From Rhodococcus tukisamuensis NBRC 100609 (lineage in GTDB: Bacteria > Actinomycetota > Actinomycetes > Mycobacteriales > Mycobacteriaceae), in NCBI RefSeq assembly GCF_001894985.1, contig NZ_BCXG01000001.1, forward strand, positions 124,001 to 188,000: 64,000 bases of DNA, in the 5' to 3' direction. Every line of letters starts with the position of its first letter. Position 1 is the stretch's first letter. A program made the translations under genes and the position numbers. This document shows, in pieces, positions 8,207-15,698 of the stretch. The notes under the pieces are model-generated. The model saw only the letters and a list, made by a program, of their open reading frames with translations, was not told the origin of the DNA and did no database searches.

Positions 8207-8929
8207 CTAGCTGCCGCCGAGGTTCTTGATGATCTTGGTGATGGTGTCGGCGGTGAAGTCCGACAGCGAACCGGTGGAGCTGAGCTGGCCCTCGGTGGAG
8301 CCGAGGCCGGCGCCGTCAGCGCTGCCGAGGGTGGACTCGCCCGTGTTCTTCTCCCGCACGGTGAAGCAGGCGCTCAGTTCGGGAATGGTTGTCCCGACGC
8401 CGACGGTGCCGCCGAAAGCAGCACCGCCACTGAGGATGGACACGCCGGTCTGGGCCCGGTCCGGGACACGGTAGGTGAACTCGGCGGTCACCGGGTTGCC
8501 CGAGTTGACGAACCATCCGGTGCTGCTCACCCGCCAGCTGCCGTCCTCGTTCGGCTCCGGGGTGACGTCCTCGGTCTTCTGTCCCCCCGGGAAGTGGTAG
8601 GCGGTGACCTTCGCCGAGACGGGCTTGCCGAAGCCGACCGGCGGGTAGTCCCAGATGGTGTTGACGTACGGGTTCCCGATGCTGGTGGTCCCGACGACAA
8701 CCTTGTAGGTGATGTTGGTCCCGGCGGCGGCCTCGGCCACCGTGCTCTTGTCGTAGGTGTGGCTGATCCCGACGGTGCTCCAGTCGTTCTTCTCCCAGTG
8801 CATGGACTGCTTGCAGTCCGGGTTGGCGGCGTTCGCGGCACCGGCGCCGACGCCGACGCCGAGGAGGGTGGAGGGCAGTGCGGCGACCGCAGCGAGAGCT
8901 GCGATACGACGGGCGGTTTTCGGCTGCAT
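8207..8929 (-). CDS. secreted protein of a second array family (240 aa)
   Basis: Exported protein of unknown function, 240 aa. The signal peptide (MQPKTARRIAALAAVAALPS) is probably cut after AANA (residue 34). The mature part has Cys39 and a second Cys in LSACFTV, and beta-rich segments (GTNITYKVVVGTTSIGNPYV, GNPVTAEFTYRVPDRAQTGV) reminiscent of DUF11-like extracellular domains. The C-terminus ends in an amphipathic stretch, DFTADTITKIIKNLGGS. Its close relative in the right cassette is 15736-16449. It lies between the short array protein and the tiny peptide gene at 9125-9202, all on the minus strand, suggesting joint expression. Confidence 0.8.
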   Translation of the reverse strand: MQPKTARRIAALAAVAALPSTLLGVGVGAGAANAANPDCKQSMHWEKNDWSTVGISHTYDKSTVAEAAAGTNITYKVVVGTTSIGNPYVNTIWDYPPVGFGKPVSAKVTAYHFPGGQKTEDVTPEPNEDGSWRVSSTGWFVNSGNPVTAEFTYRVPDRAQTGVSILSGGAAFGGTVGVGTTIPELSACFTVREKNTGESTLGSADGAGLGSTEGQLSSTGSLSDFTADTITKIIKNLGGS

Positions 8930-9124
8930 GGGGTTTCCTGACTTCTTCTGGTGGGTCGAGCCGGCGGCCGACCGGGGTGGTTGTCACGGCGGCCCGGGCG
9001 GTCCAGGCCACCGTGTTCAACGGGTTCTCGACCGCTCCGTGTCGCCCATGGAGGCGATGGCGATCGATCAAGAGAGGGGATGGCGGGCGCCGGTGCACCT
9101 CGGGGTGGCGCCGGCGCCGAACCG

Positions 9125-9202
9125 TCAGCTGAGGGACTGCAGCGTCTTGAATATCTCGAGAACGGTGGCGATCGTGTTGATCGTCGCGGACAACGTGGCC
9201 AT
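9125..9202 (-). CDS. 25-aa leaderless amphipathic peptide
   Basis: A short open frame of 25 codons with a very good ribosome site (CCAAGGAGAGACC before ATG at 9202) and a TGA stop. The product begins MATLSATINTIATVLEIF and ends TLQSLS. Hydrophobic residues sit at positions 4, 8, 11, 15, 18, 21 and 24, a pattern that puts them on one face of a helix. Net charge is near zero and there is no signal peptide. Size and style recall leaderless amphipathic peptides such as the corynebacterial PorA/PorH pore subunits or staphylococcal PSMs, but no homology is claimed. It lies 195 nt upstream of the 240-aa secreted protein gene. A decayed twin sits in the equivalent place in the right cassette (16630-16714), which supports it as a former gene unit. 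Confidence 0.6.
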   Translation of the reverse strand: MATLSATINTIATVLEIFKTLQSLS

Positions 9203-9741
9203 GGTCTCTCCTTGGATTTGCCGATTGGACTTTCGTGGCGGGCGATTCACCCCGGCGGGCTAATTCCTATCATGATTCTCCCGCACTATGGGGGCAGGAT
9301 TGAAAAGTCGGATGCATCATGGGGGATCCCGAAAGGCGTTGTAACGTATTTATGGCGAACGGCTCGTCGACGGTTTGTCCGACTCGCGTGCTGGTTCAAA
9401 AAGACCAGGTAGACGCATGGTTTTGGTCAAATTGCGCCGCGGATCACCGCCCCGGATGGGCTCCGAAATTCGCGCCACGGGTCGGTTCGGCCGCCGAGTG
9501 AAGAATCTACTCGCGGTGAATGTTGCCCTGTGGAATTTATTGCAAATGATGCAATTGTGCCCTGCGGTCGGGCGTGGGTCTTTTGTATCTTCTTTCGGCG
9601 TCGGTCGAAGATTGATTTTCAGGAGAGTGTGCGAGTTCCTGTCTATTGAATGGGTGGGTGGTTTTTTTGAATCTGCTGTCTCGCTGCCGGGTGATTGCGC
9701 TCAGTGCTGCTGCATTCGGTAGACACCTGCCGTGTCGCCGG
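9203..9741. other. non-coding, locally AT-rich stretch upstream of the peptide gene
   Basis: No convincing gene is seen. Parts near 9256-9300, 9340-9370 and 9520-9680 are clearly richer in A and T than the surroundings, which suits a promoter or regulatory region for the minus-strand cassette. Short pieces (around 9265 and 9335-9352) resemble 16790 and 16850-16870 at the same place in the right cassette, so the region is part of the duplication. Confidence 0.4.
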
Positions 9742-9912
9742 TCAGCCGCAGCCGCCCTGGATTCGGGTCGGGGTGACGTCGGAGACGTTGGTGGTGTCGA
9801 GGTGTGGGCGGTCGGGTCGCAGAACCCGACGTCGGTGATGTTGGGCGGCTGTTGCGGCGAACAGCAGCGCGACTGCAGCGAGGCGGGTGAGGACTCGGCC
9901 TCGTGACGACAT
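9742..9912 (-). CDS. possible small exported peptide (56 aa)
   Basis: A 56-codon frame starting at ATG 9912 with a GAGAGG site 6 nt upstream. The N-terminus MSSRGRVLTRLAAVALLFAA looks like a signal sequence with an Arg-rich head and hydrophobic core, possibly cut after AATAA. The remainder is about 32 residues and ends QGGCG. No family is recognised, and another frame of the same stretch is also open, so this is a tentative call. Confidence 0.3.
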   Translation of the reverse strand: MSSRGRVLTRLAAVALLFAATAAQHHRRRVLRPDRPHLDTTNVSDVTPTRIQGGCG

Positions 9913-10140
9913 GGTGAACCTCTCGGCGGGCGACTGCCTGGACGTGATCCGCGGGTGGGGCTGTGGCTGTGGTTCGGTGGACGGCGTCCGGGCTGGGTGT
10001 GGGCCGGGTCGGTTCGGTCGGCAACGCGCGATTCGCGCGGGTCAACGCGCGTCCGCCGGCGCCGGTCTGGTGTGACCGGCACGTACATCGGTGTGGCGCG
10101 TCGGGGGACGGCCATGTGCAGGAAAGCCTAGGGCGGAGCG

Positions 10141-10215
10141 GATCGGAACAGAAACATCCGTTTCCGGATGAATTGACAAGGTTCTGTTGTCAGTGGGGGA
10201 TCAGGGTGGGCATCG
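10141..10215 (-). repeat. copy of the LysR gene 3' end and downstream sequence (copy 1)
   Basis: This stretch matches the 3' end and downstream bases of the LysR gene at 10885 (shared pieces CCGTTTCCGGATGA, GACAAG, TGTCAGT, GGGGATCAGGGT, GGCATCGT). It also matches the LysR relic at 17054-17120 (GATCGGAACAGA, CAAGGTTC). The coding part is cut off after a few codons, so it is a scar of a duplication or deletion and not a gene. Confidence 0.6.
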
Positions 10216-10499
10216 TCGAGCATCGTGATCGCCAAACGCAGTGCCAAGCACCTGAATCGGCGACGCAGGTCACGTGCAGGCGCCTTCGCCTCGCGTGAAC
10301 CGTCGCTTCGACGACCGAGTTTGCCCGCGGAGGCCTGAGACCGCTTGGCGCTTACGGCGATCGCCCGCGAAAGTGGATCGCCGGTGCCTGTGTCTGTGCC
10401 TGGGCGGGCATGAACAATATGAACGCACCACCATCGTCACGATGGGCCTGTCATGTTCTAGCGGGGAGTTTCGACGCGCGAATCCGTCTAAGCGAGAAA

Positions 10500-10770
10500 G
10501 ACGTTCGATGGCGACCGTCCTGAAGGGCCACCCCGGAGAACCTGCCGGTGGAGCTGACTCGGGCTACCAGGTCAGCCGGGCCGTTCGTCGTCTCATCTGC
10601 TGGTCGATCACCTCGCCGCCAGGCATACGTTGGTGGTGCTGGATGGTTGCGAGCACCTGCTCAGGGCCGCCGATCCACAGCGGGGCAACTCAATTCAGGT
10701 GGGTGGGTGGGTGGGTGCGCACCAGCCGCTCGCCGACCGTGCTCGGAGAGTCCTTCACCGTCACCCAGTT
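10500..10770 (+). pseudogene. remnant of an ATPase-type (LuxR/AfsR-like) regulator
   Basis: Three reading frames each hold a recognisable piece of the ATPase part of large LuxR/AfsR-type regulators, in the correct order. NLPVELT lies at about 10539-10559, HLLVDHLAARHTLVVLDGCE then HLLRAADP at about 10594-10677, and RTSRSPTVLGESFTV at about 10718-10762. The middle piece corresponds to the Walker B-like region (LVVLDGCEHLL) and the last to the following TSR...GE segment. Frame changes and missing intervening sequence show it is not functional. This explains part of the long gap between the small peptide genes and the LysR gene. Confidence 0.45.
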
Positions 10771-10884
10771 CGAAAGTCCGAGCGGGATGGCGGCGCAGCA
10801 CGCCGGGACGTCAGGCCCTCGTCGTCCGCGCGGTAGGACGTGCGACGGTGACGTCCGTTTCCGGATGATCGACAAGATTGTCTG

Positions 10885-11841
10885 TCAGTAGGGGATCAGG
10901 GTTGGCATCGTGCGTTCGTTGAGGTCCGGCTCCTGCAGCCTCTTGACCAGGTCCGGGCGCGCGTCGCGGACGCGGCGCGCGGCGTCGATGAACGAGCGCA
11001 CCAATACCGAGTCGTTCTCTCGGGGCCACGCCACCGTGACCTCGTTGGGCTCGGCGTCGGTGATCGGCAGCAGCGTGACACCGGGGTAGGGGACCCAGCG
11101 CGAGCAGGCCACCGTCACCCCGATGCCGACCCCGGCCGCGACCTTCTGATACTCCTCGAGCAGCGTGGTCGAACGGGACACGATCGGCGCACGCGTTCCG
11201 CTGCGGTGCTCGTCGAGTTCCCAGTACTCGTTCCATGCCGAGTCGGTGCAGGCCGCGCCGAACATCGGCTCCTCGAGCAGCTCCGCGGCGCGCACCGACT
11301 CTTTGCGTGCGAGGGGGTGATCGGCCCGCACCATCGCCACGAGCGGCTCGTTGAACAAATGCTCGAATTCGACACCGTCGGTCGTGAGCGGGCGCCGGAC
11401 GAACGCCACGTCCACCGACCGATCGTTCAGCCCGGCGGACGGATTGTCGTAGTTGAACTGACGCATCTCGATCGTGACGCCGGGGTGGCGGTCGCGGAAG
11501 GCCGACATGATCGGCTCGGTGAGGATCAGTGCCGCACCCTCGGTGAAGCCCAGCACCAGCCGTTCGTTCTCGCTGCGGTCCATCGAGCGGGCGCGCTCGG
11601 CTGCGTCGTCCAGGGCGGCAAGCAGTGCACTCGTGTCGTCGAGGAAGGCGGCGCCGGCCGGCGTCAGGGTCACGCTGCGCGTGGTGCGGGTCAACAGCAC
11701 CACGCCGAGGCTCTGTTCCAACTGCTTGATCTGCGCGCTCAGCGCCTGCTGCGCGATATGCAGCCGCTGTGCGGCGCGGGTGAAGCTCAGCTCCTCGGCG
11801 ACGGCGACGAAATAGCGAAGTTGACGGGTCTGGAGCTCCAT
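10885..11841 (-). CDS. LysR-family transcriptional regulator
   Basis: DNA-binding regulator of 318 aa. The N-terminal winged HTH is clear (TRQLRYFVAVAEELSFTRAA, LHIAQQALSAQIKQLEQSLG), followed by a hinge and the periplasmic-binding-like effector domain (LTEPIMSAFRDRHPGVTIEM, FVRRPLTTDGVEFEHLF). The ATG at 11841 gives the standard LysR start; an upstream start at 11931 would run into a foreign relic. It stands at the promoter-proximal end of the left secreted-protein cassette in the same orientation, so it is the best candidate to control it. The right cassette has only a decayed LysR copy (17104-17446), so this gene may serve both. Confidence 0.88.
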   Translation of the reverse strand: MELQTRQLRYFVAVAEELSFTRAAQRLHIAQQALSAQIKQLEQSLGVVLLTRTTRSVTLTPAGAAFLDDTSALLAALDDAAERARSMDRSENERLVLGFTEGAALILTEPIMSAFRDRHPGVTIEMRQFNYDNPSAGLNDRSVDVAFVRRPLTTDGVEFEHLFNEPLVAMVRADHPLARKESVRAAELLEEPMFGAACTDSAWNEYWELDEHRSGTRAPIVSRSTTLLEEYQKVAAGVGIGVTVACSRWVPYPGVTLLPITDAEPNEVTVAWPRENDSVLVRSFIDAARRVRDARPDLVKRLQEPDLNERTMPTLIPY

Positions 11842-11890
11842 GGCGCGAGTGTATGTCGACAGAGTGCCTCGGGGTGGGGGTCCGAGGGGA

Positions 11891-11935
11891 TCACTGCGGC
11901 CAGGGCGGCAGGGGTGGGGCGTCAGCGGCATCGGG
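11891..11935 (-). pseudogene. relic of the 3' end of the cyclase-like gene
   Basis: On the minus strand this piece reads DAADAPPLPPWPQ and a TGA stop. The intact cyclase-like gene at 17449-18492 ends NATDAAPLPPRPR with TGA at its own junction to the LysR relic. The DNA matches (CCCCTGCCGCCC, GATGCCGCT). It shows that the duplicated block included the last codons of the cyclase gene and fixes the right boundary of the left cassette. Confidence 0.5.
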
Positions 11936-11939
11936 CGGC

Positions 11940-12230
11940 GCGCCGTCGCCGGTGGTCGAGCTCAACCGGGCGGTCGCGGTGTCGATGGCACAGGGGCCGG
12001 CGGCGGCGCTGCGGATCGTGGACGAGCTGGCGGCCGCGGGTGCGCTGTCGACCTCGCACCTGCTGCCGACGGTCCGCGGCGAGCTGCTCACCCGAGTGGG
12101 GCGCACGGACGAGGCGCGCACGGAGCTGGAGCGGTCAGTTAGGTTGTGCGGCAACGAACGCGAGCGGGTGGTGCTGGTCAGCAAGCTTGCAGTCAGCGAC
12201 TCGCCCTCGAGGCCGTGGCGGCCGAGCTGA
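11940..12230 (+). pseudogene. C-terminal fragment of an ECF sigma factor (ECF42-like tail)
   Basis: The frame reads SPVVELNRAVAVSMAQGPAA, then HLLPTVRGELLTRVGR and NERERVVLVSKLA. This is the characteristic end of the helical C-terminal extension of ECF42-type sigma factors. The sigma2 and sigma4 regions are missing, so the piece cannot act as a sigma factor. It lies exactly at the junction between the two secreted-protein cassettes and is best read as a scar left by rearrangement. Confidence 0.65.
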
Positions 12231-12257
12231 TCCCGACTGCCGGAGATCGAGTGCTGA

Positions 12258-12300
12258 AAGGGGTCTGTCCCCGGCCGCGGTGGCCGGGGACAGACCCCTT
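12258..12300 (-). terminator. perfect 19-bp stem hairpin at the end of the right cassette
   Basis: Arms AAGGGGTCTGTCCCCGGCC (12258-12276) and GGCCGGGGACAGACCCCTT (12282-12300) pair perfectly around GCGGT. It lies 17 nt past the stop of the minus-strand gene 12317-13783 and directly beyond the sigma-factor fragment, so it would terminate transcription from either side. Confidence 0.8.
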
Positions 12301-12316
12301 CACGGTGCGTCAGTTG

Positions 12317-13783
12317 TCAGCTGCTGGAGCCGAAGCCGTCGAGGCTGCCGTTTCCGCCGGTTCCGCCGTCACCGTCGGCGGGCGCGACGATCACCGATTC
12401 CCGGTCGGAGGAGGCGTTGACGGTGCCGTTGCCCGAGTACTCGGCGGTGACGGTGATCTGGCCCGCCGTCGCCGGGGTCCACTCGGTGGTGGCGGTGCCG
12501 TCGGCTCCGACCTGCGCGGTGCCGACGACGGTGTTGCCGTCCTTGAAGGTGACGGTGCCGCCGGCGTCGGCGGGGGTGACCTTCGCCGTCAGGGTGGTGG
12601 CCTGGCCGACGGTGGCGCCGCCGACCGGACTGAGGGTGGTGGTCGAGTCGGTGTTCGACGCGGGTGCCTCGGCCACGGTCACCTGCCCGGTGGTGGTCGA
12701 CCCGATGACGCCGTCACGGCCGGAGAAGGTGGCGGTGAGCGTGTGGGCGCCGGCCGCGGCGGGGACCCACTGGTAGGTGACCTTCCCGTCGTTGCCGACC
12801 GGCAGCGTCGCCAGTGAGACGGCGCCGTCGCGGAGTTCGACGGTGCCACCTGCCGCGGCCGGGCTGACCGTGGCGGTGACGGTGGAGGCGCGGCCGACCT
12901 GGGCATCGGTGACCGGTGCGAGCGCGATCGTCGAGGTGCCGTTCTGCTCGGCGACCTGCACGGTGATCACCGCAGACTGGGACGTGGTGGCGAATGCGGT
13001 CCCGGCGAACTGCGCGGAGAGGGCGTGGCTGCCCCGGATGGAGGGGGTCCAGGGGAGGGTCGCGGTCCCGCCGGCATCGAGGGTGGCCTGGCCGATCGGG
13101 GTTGCGGCGTCGAGGAATTCGACGGTGTCGCCCGGCGCGCCGCCGGTGACGGTGGCGGTCAGGGTGCTCGGCACGCCGACGCGGGCGCCGGTGACGTCGG
13201 CGAGGGTGGTGGTGGTACCGGTCTTGGCCATGGTGATCGACGGACCCTTGGTGCCGTAGCCGCCGCTGCCGAGCGACCCGCCGTAGTCCATGCCGGTGGC
13301 CAGGGCGGTGCCGCGGGGGCAGTTCTGGCCGACCTTGTAGCTGACGCTGAAGGTGGGGGACCGGTGGAAGCCGGGCCGATTCTGGACCACCCAGTCGGTG
13401 ACGCCCCAGGAGGCGCGGACGTAGCCGGTCCCGTTGCCCTCGTCGGCGACCACCTCGGGGTTGGAGACGGGGTATTCGCTCTGACCGATCATCTTGGCGG
13501 AGCCGGGGACGTAGGTCAGGCAGGACGGGTGGCGGTCCTTGACGTTGTAGATGAACTCGTCCACCCAGCTGGTCCGGTCGAAATTCGTTGTCACGGTGAC
13601 GGTGTCGCCGACCGCGGGGGCGGTGTTGCTGACGGTCCGGGTGAAGCGGGAGCTGCCGTCGTCCCAGGTGATCGAGCCGGGGGCGGCGCCGGCGACGCCG
13701 GCGCCCAGGAATGCGAGTGCTCCGACCGCGAGTGTGGTGGCCGCGGTGGCGGCGACGCCGCGTGTGGTTGCTCGTTGTGTCAT
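12317..13783 (-). CDS. large secreted protein, N-terminal beta-domain plus three Ig-like repeats
   Basis: Largest array member, 488 aa. The signal peptide MTQRATTRGVAATAATTLAV is probably cut near AGAAP. The conserved N-terminal domain (FTRTVSNTAPAVGDTVTVTT, CLTYVPGSAKMIGQ, QNCPRGTALATGMDYGGS) is followed by three tandem Ig-like repeats. They begin near GARVGVPSTLTATVTGG, DAQVGRASTVTATVSPAAAG and GATVGQATTLTAKVTPADAG. The last is nearest in sequence to the single repeats of the other array proteins, while the first two have diverged. The tail GNGSLDGFGSSS is a weakened form of the family tail. The ATG at 13783 follows GGGAGACACCG. Repeat number varies from 0 to 3 in this array, typical of surface proteins changing length. 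Confidence 0.8.
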   Translation of the reverse strand: MTQRATTRGVAATAATTLAVGALAFLGAGVAGAAPGSITWDDGSSRFTRTVSNTAPAVGDTVTVTTNFDRTSWVDEFIYNVKDRHPSCLTYVPGSAKMIGQSEYPVSNPEVVADEGNGTGYVRASWGVTDWVVQNRPGFHRSPTFSVSYKVGQNCPRGTALATGMDYGGSLGSGGYGTKGPSITMAKTGTTTTLADVTGARVGVPSTLTATVTGGAPGDTVEFLDAATPIGQATLDAGGTATLPWTPSIRGSHALSAQFAGTAFATTSQSAVITVQVAEQNGTSTIALAPVTDAQVGRASTVTATVSPAAAGGTVELRDGAVSLATLPVGNDGKVTYQWVPAAAGAHTLTATFSGRDGVIGSTTTGQVTVAEAPASNTDSTTTLSPVGGATVGQATTLTAKVTPADAGGTVTFKDGNTVVGTAQVGADGTATTEWTPATAGQITVTAEYSGNGTVNASSDRESVIVAPADGDGGTGGNGSLDGFGSSS

Positions 13784-13847
13784 CGGTGTCTCCCGTGTGA
13801 TCGGTGCGGCCGTGGGTGTCGCCGCAGTCTTTGCGTGTGACCGGGGT

Positions 13848-13873
13848 CCGGGGCCGCGAGGGCGCGGCCCCGG
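13848..13873 (-). terminator. GC hairpin between array genes
   Basis: Arms CCGGGGCCGCG (13848-13858) and CGCGGCCCCGG (13863-13873) around a 4-nt loop. It lies past the stop of the minus-strand gene 13947-14828 and before the next array gene. Confidence 0.6.
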
Positions 13874-13946
13874 AGGTTCGAGTGCGGGGAGGGCCCGTCC
13901 CGGGCGCGTCGGCCCGGGAGAAGCCCCCTCGTCGTGCGGTGGGTTG

Positions 13947-14828
13947 CTAGCTGGAGCCGAAGAGGGAGCCGAGGCTGCCGGCGCCGTCGTTGCCGCCACC
14001 GGTGCCTTCGGGTGCGACCGACACCGACGCCTGGTTGGAGGATGCGGTGACGGTGGCGGTGCCGGAGTAGTCGGCGATGATGGTGCGCGTGCCCGCGGTG
14101 GCGGGGGACCACTGGGCGGTGGCGGTGCCGTCGGCGCCGACGGGGGCAGTGCCTACGACATCGGCCCCGTCCTTGAAGGTGACGGTGCCGCCCGCGTTGG
14201 CGGGGGTGACGTTCGCCGTCAGGATGGTGGTCTTGCCGATGGCGGCACCGGTGATCGGGGCCAGGGTGGTGGTGGAGGTGGCCTTGGCGACCGTGACGGC
14301 GGGGCCCTGGGTGTAGTAGCCGCCGAATCCGAGTGATCCGTTGTAGTCCATGCCGGTGGCGAGGGCCGCGCCCTGGGCGCAGTCGGCGCCGACCGTGTAG
14401 CTGATGCTCAGGACGGGATTGAACGCGGGCTGGTTCTTGACGATCCAGTCGTTGGGACCGAAGTCGACGCTGACGAGAGGATCGCGGCTCGGGTCCGAGC
14501 CGTCGTCGACCTGCGGGTTGAGCGGGGTGTTGTTCATCTTGGCCGAGCCGGGGACGTAGGTCAGGCAGGCCGGGTGCCGGTCCTTGATGTTGTAGAGGTG
14601 TTCCTCGGTGCCGTTGGTTCGTTCGAACTTCGTGGTGATCGTGATGGTTTCGCCCACCGCGGGGGTGGAGTTGCTGACGGTGCGGGTGAAGTGGGAGTAG
14701 TAGTCGTCCCAGGTGACCGTGGCGGTGGCGGCGCCGGCGGTGCCGGTGCCGAGGAGGGCGAGTGCTCCGGCCGCGAGTGCGGTGGCCGCGGTGGCGGCGA
14801 CGCCGCGGGTGGTTGCTCGTCGTGTCAT
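13947..14828 (-). CDS. secreted protein, N-terminal beta-domain plus one Ig-like repeat
   Basis: Array member of 293 aa. Signal peptide MTRRATTRGVAATAATALAA with cleavage near AGAAT. The conserved domain (YYSHFTRTVSNSTPAVGETI, NIKDRHPACLTYVPGSAKMN, DCAQGAALATGMDYNGSLGF) is followed by one Ig-like repeat (GAAIGKTTILTANVTPANAG, GTVTFKDGADVVGT) and the tail GSLGSLFGSS. Its N-terminal domain is almost identical to that of the short neighbour 14990-15592, including the insert PLNPQVDDGS that is missing in the left cassette. This indicates a recent duplication or gene conversion within the right cassette. Confidence 0.8.
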   Translation of the reverse strand: MTRRATTRGVAATAATALAAGALALLGTGTAGAATATVTWDDYYSHFTRTVSNSTPAVGETITITTKFERTNGTEEHLYNIKDRHPACLTYVPGSAKMNNTPLNPQVDDGSDPSRDPLVSVDFGPNDWIVKNQPAFNPVLSISYTVGADCAQGAALATGMDYNGSLGFGGYYTQGPAVTVAKATSTTTLAPITGAAIGKTTILTANVTPANAGGTVTFKDGADVVGTAPVGADGTATAQWSPATAGTRTIIADYSGTATVTASSNQASVSVAPEGTGGGNDGAGSLGSLFGSS

Positions 14829-14931
14829 GGTGGTCCTTCGGTCGCGGAAGGTGCGACCATCGACAGCGCGGTCGCAGCTTCGGGTTGGTGGTCGTGCCGC
14901 GGCGGCCGCGGCGGTCGGACGTCGAGCGCTG

Positions 14932-14974
14932 GAAGGGCCTGCCCCCGGCCGGTTGCCCGGGGAACCGGCCCTTC
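14932..14974 (-). terminator. imperfect hairpin between array genes
   Basis: Outer arms GAAGGGCC (14932-14939) and GGCCCTTC (14967-14974) enclose further complementary GC blocks. It lies 16 nt past the stop of the minus-strand gene 14990-15592, the same position as the other array hairpins. Confidence 0.5.
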
Positions 14975-14989
14975 ACCGTGCGGTGGCTA

Positions 14990-15592
14990 CTAGCTGGAGC
15001 CGAAGAGCGAGCCGATGCTGCCGCCGGCGCCACCACCACCGCCGAGGTAGCTGACCGTGACGGCGGGGCCCTGGGTGTAGTAGCCGCCGAAGCCGAGTGA
15101 TCCGTTGTAGTCCATGCCCGTGGCGAGGGCGGCGCCACGGGTGCAGTCGGCGCCGACCTTGTAGCTGACGCTGAAGATTGGGGAAAAGCCGGGCTGGTTC
15201 TTGACGATCCAGTCGTTGGGACCGAAGTCGACGCTGACGAGCGGATCGCGGCCGTTGATCGAGCCGTCGTCGACCTGCGGGTTGAGCGGGGTGTTGTTCA
15301 TCTTGGCCGAGCCGGGGACGTAGGTCAGGCAGGCCGGGTGCCGGTCCTTGATGTTGAGGAGGTGTTCCTCGGTGCCGTTGGTTCGTTCGAACTTCGTGGT
15401 GATCGTGATGACTTCGTCCGCCGCCGGGGTGGAATTGCTCACGGTGCGGGTGAAGTGGGAGTAGTAGTCGTCCCAGGTGATCGAGGCGGTGGCGGCGCCA
15501 GCGGTGCCGGTGCCGAGGAGGGCGAGTGCTCCGGCCGCGAGTGCGGTGGCCGCGGTGGCGGCGACGCCGCGGGTGGTTGCTCGTTTTGCCAT
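14990..15592 (-). CDS. short secreted array protein without Ig-like repeat
   Basis: Exported protein of 200 aa. It is the right-cassette counterpart of 7516-8100: signal peptide MAKRATTRGVAATAATALAA, the conserved N-terminal domain (TVSNSTPAADEVITITTKFE, CLTYVPGSAKMNNTPLNPQV) and then directly VTVSYLGGGGGAGGSIGSLFGSS. The Ig-like repeat is absent, but the terminal GSIGSLFGSS tail remains. The ATG at 15592 is chosen because the signal peptide aligns with its relatives; the longer in-frame start at 15697 lies in the upstream hairpin region. Both conserved cysteines are present. Confidence 0.78.
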   Translation of the reverse strand: MAKRATTRGVAATAATALAAGALALLGTGTAGAATASITWDDYYSHFTRTVSNSTPAADEVITITTKFERTNGTEEHLLNIKDRHPACLTYVPGSAKMNNTPLNPQVDDGSINGRDPLVSVDFGPNDWIVKNQPGFSPIFSVSYKVGADCTRGAALATGMDYNGSLGFGGYYTQGPAVTVSYLGGGGGAGGSIGSLFGSS

Positions 15593-15659
15593 GGTGGTCC
15601 TTCGGTCGCGGAAAGTGCGACCATCGGCATCGAGGTCGCAGCTTTGGGTTGGTGGCCGT

Positions 15660-15697
15660 GTGCTCGCCCCTTCGCGGCAGTCGCGACGGGCGAGCAC
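15660..15697 (-). terminator. hairpin after the 237-aa secreted protein gene (distal)
   Basis: Arms GTGCTCGCCC (15660-15669) and GGGCGAGCAC (15688-15697) enclose an 18-nt loop that itself contains GTCGCGAC. It sits directly beyond the hairpin at 15699-15730. Confidence 0.55.
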
Positions 15698-15698
15698 A

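Noticed and set aside
9537-10115. 192-codon minus-strand frame in the gap
   Set aside because: Low-complexity Pro/Arg/Ser product with no ribosome site; the only plausible start with a signal sequence in this stretch is in another frame (9742-9912).
10274-10891. 205-codon plus-strand frame upstream of the LysR 3' end
   Set aside because: Composition is not gene-like and it crosses the regulator remnant out of frame. The recognisable pieces lie in three different frames.
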